Origin: Metarhizium brunneum
Lineage: Eukaryota > Ascomycota > Sordariomycetes > Hypocreales > Clavicipitaceae
Direction of reading: 5' to 3'
DNA length: 64,000 nucleotides
Assembly: GCF_013426205.1 (NCBI RefSeq)
Contig: NC_089423.1
Location: 1 to 64,000, forward strand
Under the pieces are notes generated by a model, which worked only from the letters and a program-made list of their open reading frames with translations, had not been told where the DNA came from and did not search any database. Below, one piece after another: positions 59,953 through 64,000 of the stretch (position 1 is the first letter of the stretch; the number at the start of each line of letters is the position of its first letter). A program made the position numbers and the translations under genes.

Positions 59953-61419
59953 GGTGTCGCGGTGTCGGTTTTTCAGTTTATGTATTTGTTAAAGATACAA
60001 GACCAAGTGTTGAAATGTGCGTACGGAGGAATTGTCGAGTCGGAGATTGAAAACGCAGGGACGCGGGATAATCTGAAGAGTATTTAAGATGCGACGACCA
60101 TGAGTTTTCCAAGTAAAGAGGGTCATTTATATCCATAGCCTCGATACCGACAGAGTGAGCATAATTGGCGTGGCTTTCCCAATCCGCTACTGGCGAAGTG
60201 CTTGCGTGCCCAATGCCAGAAGACGTAGTCAACACAGAACACAGTCACTCAAACAGCGGTTGAAACGGGACAGTCTATCTTTCCACTAGTATCATATTTC
60301 ATTGAGTTTTCTCAATAAATCAGGTTGTAGGATACATGGTAAGTTTAGACGCGAGCATAATGTACTCCACAAGGTACCGCTTGCGCCTTTTGCCCCCCTG
60401 CAAGATCAGTCCATTCTTTAGTCAAGATCGCCAAAGTTTGACCAGTTTCTTGCATACTTCTAAATAGTATTCTGGGTGCATATGTATGCTTAATCACTAC
60501 ATGCCAAAAAGGTTTAACATTCTACTCTGTTCTGTGTGTTCTAGGTGACCTATAGGTTACTTCTTCAGAAATTGCCTGATTGTCTATGAATACCTCGATT
60601 TCAAATAACTGGGGATTTCGTATTTTATTCCTTGGCCAGCATACTGTTTTATGGAATTTGCAGGGGTCGGCTGCTTTGAACATTGCAAACCGTGAGCATA
60701 ACTCGATTTTGCTCTGTAATCCAAACGCCTACCCAGTCGCTTCGCATTGCCGGCGATTAGACTTGGCAATAACGACGATTTAGAGATTGTGCATTGTGAA
60801 AAAAATTGGCAGATTTTTTCTGTTAATTTTATCACACTTTTTATGTGGGAAAGAAAAGCAAACTCACATATTCCCCTCAGTTTATTTATTGTAGGCAATT
60901 TAGCAGTAAATAGTTCTGATGCAAGAATACTCAACAGAGATTATAATTGACGAAAGAGGCAGTTATATAATTAGTATTTACTGTCCAATAATAAGCTATT
61001 TAAAAATAATAATTGTTTCAAGTTAATTTCTATATATTTTAAATATTATAAACTTATAAGTTATACTTCCTTGTCTCAAAACAAGTTTATGCCTTAGTCT
61101 AAAACTATGAATTATAAGGGGAATAAAGTAATTATTTGGGCTATATATAGCAATATAGTGCAAATACTTGCGAGGTCTTTATCGATTTCTTTCAAAGCTA
61201 TCACACATGCATAAAAGAAAAGGGGAGAGACACGGCAGTGATAATAGTCTGCTATTTTGCTGCATTGTATGTTTGAAGGCGCGGACGACGCACTCTGTCT
61301 ACCTATAACTTGCATATATAAGAAGTTAAATCCCGTATATCCAAGCGAGTAAAAGATGTATTTTTGTCATAGCTCTACTTTATAAACCTCCTACGCCTCG
61401 CCCCAAACAGCATTCCGCA
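59953..61419. other. Promoter region of the HR-PKS; otherwise no gene
   Basis: AT-rich beyond 60,950. It contains the palindromic word ATTGAGTTTTCTCAAT at 60301-60316, which recurs almost unchanged upstream of the methyltransferase. Open frames at 60580-60950 show no domain. Confidence 0.45.
60301..60316. promoter_or_regulatory. Palindrome upstream of the HR-PKS
   Basis: ATTGAGTTTTCTCAAT has 6-bp inverted arms around TTTT. A sister word GTTGAGTTTTCTCAAC lies at 62608-62623. One copy lies about 350 bp upstream of the synthase start and the other about 490 bp upstream of the methyltransferase start, so they could be shared operator sites. They could equally be ends of a decayed repeat. Confidence 0.3.
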
Positions 61420-62115
61420 TTAGCGTCTTGGCCTTTGCGCCTTAAAAAGCAGCGAAACCCCAACAACTTCACTCTCAACAATCTCGAAGTTCTCTCTTAA
61501 CGATGCCAAAAAATCTTCCTTGGAATCTTGCCAGTTTCCGAACATGCCAATGTAGTTATACAACCACATCAAAAAGCTGCCAATAAGGTTGTGCTTTACT
61601 CCCTTACCCAAAACCGTGCAACCAAAGAGCGTCCCATCGTCATGGAGAAACGGCTTCAAGTTTGCAAAAACCCGACCTTTGGCCGCCGGAGAGACGGGAA
61701 TGCAGTGCAGGACGTACATGAGGGAGATGGAGTCGAATTTCTGCGCCTTGAGAGGAATAGGTTCCATAATATTGGCAAGCACGCACTCAGGCTTAACGGG
61801 GCAATCTGCCTCAATGCGGTTCACAGCTTTTTCCATACATTGTGTATGGAAATCGACAAGTGTCAGTTTCTGAGGCCATGTAGTTGTGTTGTCGCCGAGC
61901 TTTATATGCCTTTTTTCATGATCGAGCTTTGCACGAAGGTAGTAGCCCGTTCCAGCTCCCACTTCCATATGATTGGGACTAGCATTGTCGACGAAGAAGG
62001 GAACAAGTACGGATTTGGTGGAGCAGCGCCACCAAAAGGTGTTTGTGAGAACTTGTACAAAGAAATCGTATACCCATAAAACGAGGGGATTGTAGTAGTT
62101 GTCTTTGGATTCCAT
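61420..62115 (-). CDS. SAM-dependent methyltransferase next to the HR-PKS
   Basis: From the ATG at 62113-62115 the product is 231 residues, a usual length for a class I methyltransferase. It has a hydrophobic N-terminal region (NPLVLWVYDFFVQVL), the SAM motif I HMEVGAGTGYYLRAKL, an acidic motif II segment KLTLVDFHTQC, DSISLMYVLHCIP and LHDDGTLFGCTVLG. Proteins of this type are common companions of fungal reducing synthases, methylating a carboxyl, hydroxyl or amine of the product. An in-frame upstream extension to 62274 with hydrophobic sequence is possible but the internal ATG fits better. It shares strand with the synthase, 1.47 kb away. Confidence 0.85.
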   Translation of the reverse strand: MESKDNYYNPLVLWVYDFFVQVLTNTFWWRCSTKSVLVPFFVDNASPNHMEVGAGTGYYLRAKLDHEKRHIKLGDNTTTWPQKLTLVDFHTQCMEKAVNRIEADCPVKPECVLANIMEPIPLKAQKFDSISLMYVLHCIPVSPAAKGRVFANLKPFLHDDGTLFGCTVLGKGVKHNLIGSFLMWLYNYIGMFGNWQDSKEDFLASLRENFEIVESEVVGVSLLFKAQRPRR

Positions 62116-62607
62116 GATGGTAGTTTGCGTCCGGTATGTAGAAGAATAGGGTATGGGAGGCCGCTTAAAACTAAAGTTCAGTAACGTTGAACAGGGTAAA
62201 AGGAGGAAAGTGAAGAAGACAAAGAGGAAAGCAATAGAAGATTTTAAAAACAACAAGCAGTCTAAGAATTCCACACTCTAGGCGACCTTGCAAAGTTTTT
62301 CTTATGTATTAGAGTTTGTCAAGCGAATCTTGCTAATAGGATATGACTGTGTACTTGTGGATTAGAATCGACCCCTCTCTTTTATTGATAGAGACAAATA
62401 TGAGAAAACGTTCCGTACGACTAGACCACAAATTCATAGTCCTGTACAGTAATCGATTGTTCAATTGAATAGTTTAACGCCTTTGGGAAACCCTGCCGGG
62501 CTTGTAAGCGTATGCGTGTCAATCCATGATGTTTAGTTATTCAAATTTCCTCAACCCAAGCAGATAGCCAGTGTGCCAGACGTTTTGGACTGTTTGCATA
62601 GTAATTC

Positions 62608-62623
62608 GTTGAGTTTTCTCAAC
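62608..62623. promoter_or_regulatory. Palindrome upstream of the methyltransferase
   Basis: GTTGAGTTTTCTCAAC is the sister of the word at 60301-60316, sharing a 14-base core and nearby flanking bases (TAGTA, TTC, AAAT). It may be a shared regulatory site or a repeat end. Confidence 0.3.
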
Positions 62624-63508
62624 AAATTGACTTAGGGTAGGTATATACTAATACCTTGAAGTATATACATTTAGTTACCAGGTAATTATTTACCAAGTAA
62701 AATATATAAAAGTAATTATTCGCTTTGTTTTTTTAATAAAAAAGGAATTCTAATAGTTATATAAGCAAGAACGTATATATAAGTATTATAATTTAAAGTT
62801 AAAGTATATTTTAAGTAGACTAAATATATATTATACTAGACCGCGTAAAATACTATAAGAAGTATGTATTAAAATTATTTATATTGTTTAAAAATTAAAG
62901 TAAAAAACTAAATATTTTTATTCTAATTGTACTGTTACTTAAAGTAAGTTACTTTTATTTATTTGATATATAATAAACTAAGCTTATAATTATTAGTTTT
63001 ATAAGGCTTTTTATATTACTATAAATATTTTTAAGTATAATTAATAGCAAATATATTTACTTTATAGTACTTATTAGTTTTTAAAAAACAACAATATAAT
63101 AGCTATTTAAGCGGTACACAATACTGGAGAACGCAGCGCTAAGTGTCTCTTTAACAATAATTCAGGGGTTGTATTGCACAGGATCTCTTTCCCCGAGGTT
63201 TCTCCGCTAATACCTGCCGTCGCAAAGTGGCTAATATAGCTGGCCTATCCTGCGGTCTCGGCTGCAACTTGTAATCTGGGTCGTAATATACGACTCTCTA
63301 GGCTACTAGGGTAACAGCTAAGGTTTTTAAGGGATAAACTAATTATAATTTATATTAATAAAGTTATTAAGATAATTTATTTGAATAATTAAGTATTATA
63401 TTAATAATGAATTATAAGTTATAATAAAATTATTAAAGTTAGAAAATTATAACTTATATAGCTAGCTTAACTTACAGCTTGTGTCCTGCATATAACTGGG
63501 TCGTAAGA

Positions 63509-63767
63509 CTACAATCCAACCCTTGTATAATTAACCACCCGTGACCTGACAAGGTTAATAGAGCAAGGCCTCCTGGCTGTATCGGCGCTCTAGCTATTAA
63601 TTATAGGTAGCTGTTAAGTAGTATAGTAAGAATTAATAAAAATATATAAGCTTTTTTTTTTTAAAAAAAAAATTTAAAAATTTATTTTTCTTACTTTTTA
63701 ACTCTCTATTAGCTATATTCCCCTTGTGAGGTCACGGGTAGTTAATTATACAAGGGTTGGATTGTAG
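63509..63767. mobile_element. MITE-like element with 46-bp terminal inverted repeats
   Basis: The left arm at 63509-63554 starts CTACAATCCAACCCTTGTAT, and the right arm at 63722-63767 is its reverse complement with only two mismatches in 46. The 167-bp interior is AT-rich and noncoding. The arrangement fits a nonautonomous DNA transposon. A target duplication is not clear. Confidence 0.65.
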
Positions 63768-64000
63768 GTATAAAAGCTATTAGAGGTTTCTTGCTGCAGA
63801 AATTTTTAGCAAATACCAAGCCAGCTATTATCTACGTTATTTATGTTGTCGAGAGCACACCCTATTCAGGCTGCCGGGGAACTGATAAAGCGTACAAGGG
63901 CTGTACTGAGGACTCAAACAAACGGACACGAGAACTCTATAAGTTCTCCATCTCTCTTTGAATGTACATACGAGATGGGCATTAAACTAAACTTGACTCC

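Larger units (their letters stand above)
62116..64000. other. AT-rich, gene-free right end with repeat elements
   Basis: After the methyltransferase promoter, sequence from about 62,640 is strongly AT-rich, with islands of normal composition at 63,110-63,320, 63,480-63,600 and 63,770-64,000. It contains the 259-bp inverted-repeat element. No open frame is supported. The islands look like decayed transposon or repeat DNA. Confidence 0.6.

Noticed and set aside
1..64000. CRISPR arrays, bacterial operons, riboswitches, tRNA or rRNA genes
   Set aside because: None seen; the window is eukaryotic, and no cloverleaf or rRNA-like segment was recognised by eye.

Overview
This window is the left end of a chromosome of a filamentous ascomycete. 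It opens with 20 copies of the AACCCT telomere repeat (bases 1-120), followed by about 2.3 kb of AT-rich subtelomeric DNA. Genes have short introns of about 46-65 bp, often with CTAAC/CTGAC-type branch sites. Products are typical of fungi: polyketide synthases, fungal-specific transcription factors, an old yellow enzyme and an M35-like protease. Many coding regions carry stops that fit C-to-T change (repeat-induced point mutation). A Sordariomycete, possibly Hypocreales, is my best guess; the species cannot be read from the sequence.

Layout. 2.5-8.5 kb: secreted products, namely a lipase with an in-frame stop, a glycine-rich secreted protein and a zinc protease. 8.5-14.4 kb: gene-poor, with relics of a phosphorylase-NACHT (NLR-like) gene and of a membrane-protein gene. 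14.4-33.5 kb: mostly intact metabolic genes, namely a C2H2 transcription factor, two zinc alcohol dehydrogenases, an alpha/beta hydrolase, an old yellow enzyme, a DJ-1/PfpI protein and an arginase-family protein. Two small secreted proteins lie among them: a hidden four-exon gene at 24.4-24.75 kb, and a protein of three cysteine-containing repeats at 27.0 kb. 35-37 kb: sparse, with one unrecognised spliced gene.

37.3-48.7 kb is the wreck of a non-reducing polyketide cluster. It holds a Zn2Cys6 (AflR-like) regulator, an O-methyltransferase, a P450, a SAT-KS-AT-PT-ACP-ACP-TE synthase and a thioesterase-like gene. Every member is disabled. The synthase has lost most of its KS, carries a solo LTR with a 5-bp target duplication in its AT, an AT-rich insertion, at least one frameshift and a Ser-to-Leu change in the second ACP. 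A second, related solo LTR lies at 50.97-51.22 kb, and a truncated P450 at 49.5-50.2 kb.

51.6-62.1 kb is in sharp contrast. A highly reducing polyketide synthase in ten exons (2,489 residues by my splicing) reads through intact, with KS-AT-DH-MeT-KR-ACP and no recognisable active ER. A small SAM methyltransferase lies upstream on the same strand. The two may be a living minimal pathway beside a dead one. The last 1.9 kb is AT-rich and contains a 259-bp element with 46-bp inverted repeats. Most gene models here were spliced by eye, so exon borders are predictions.
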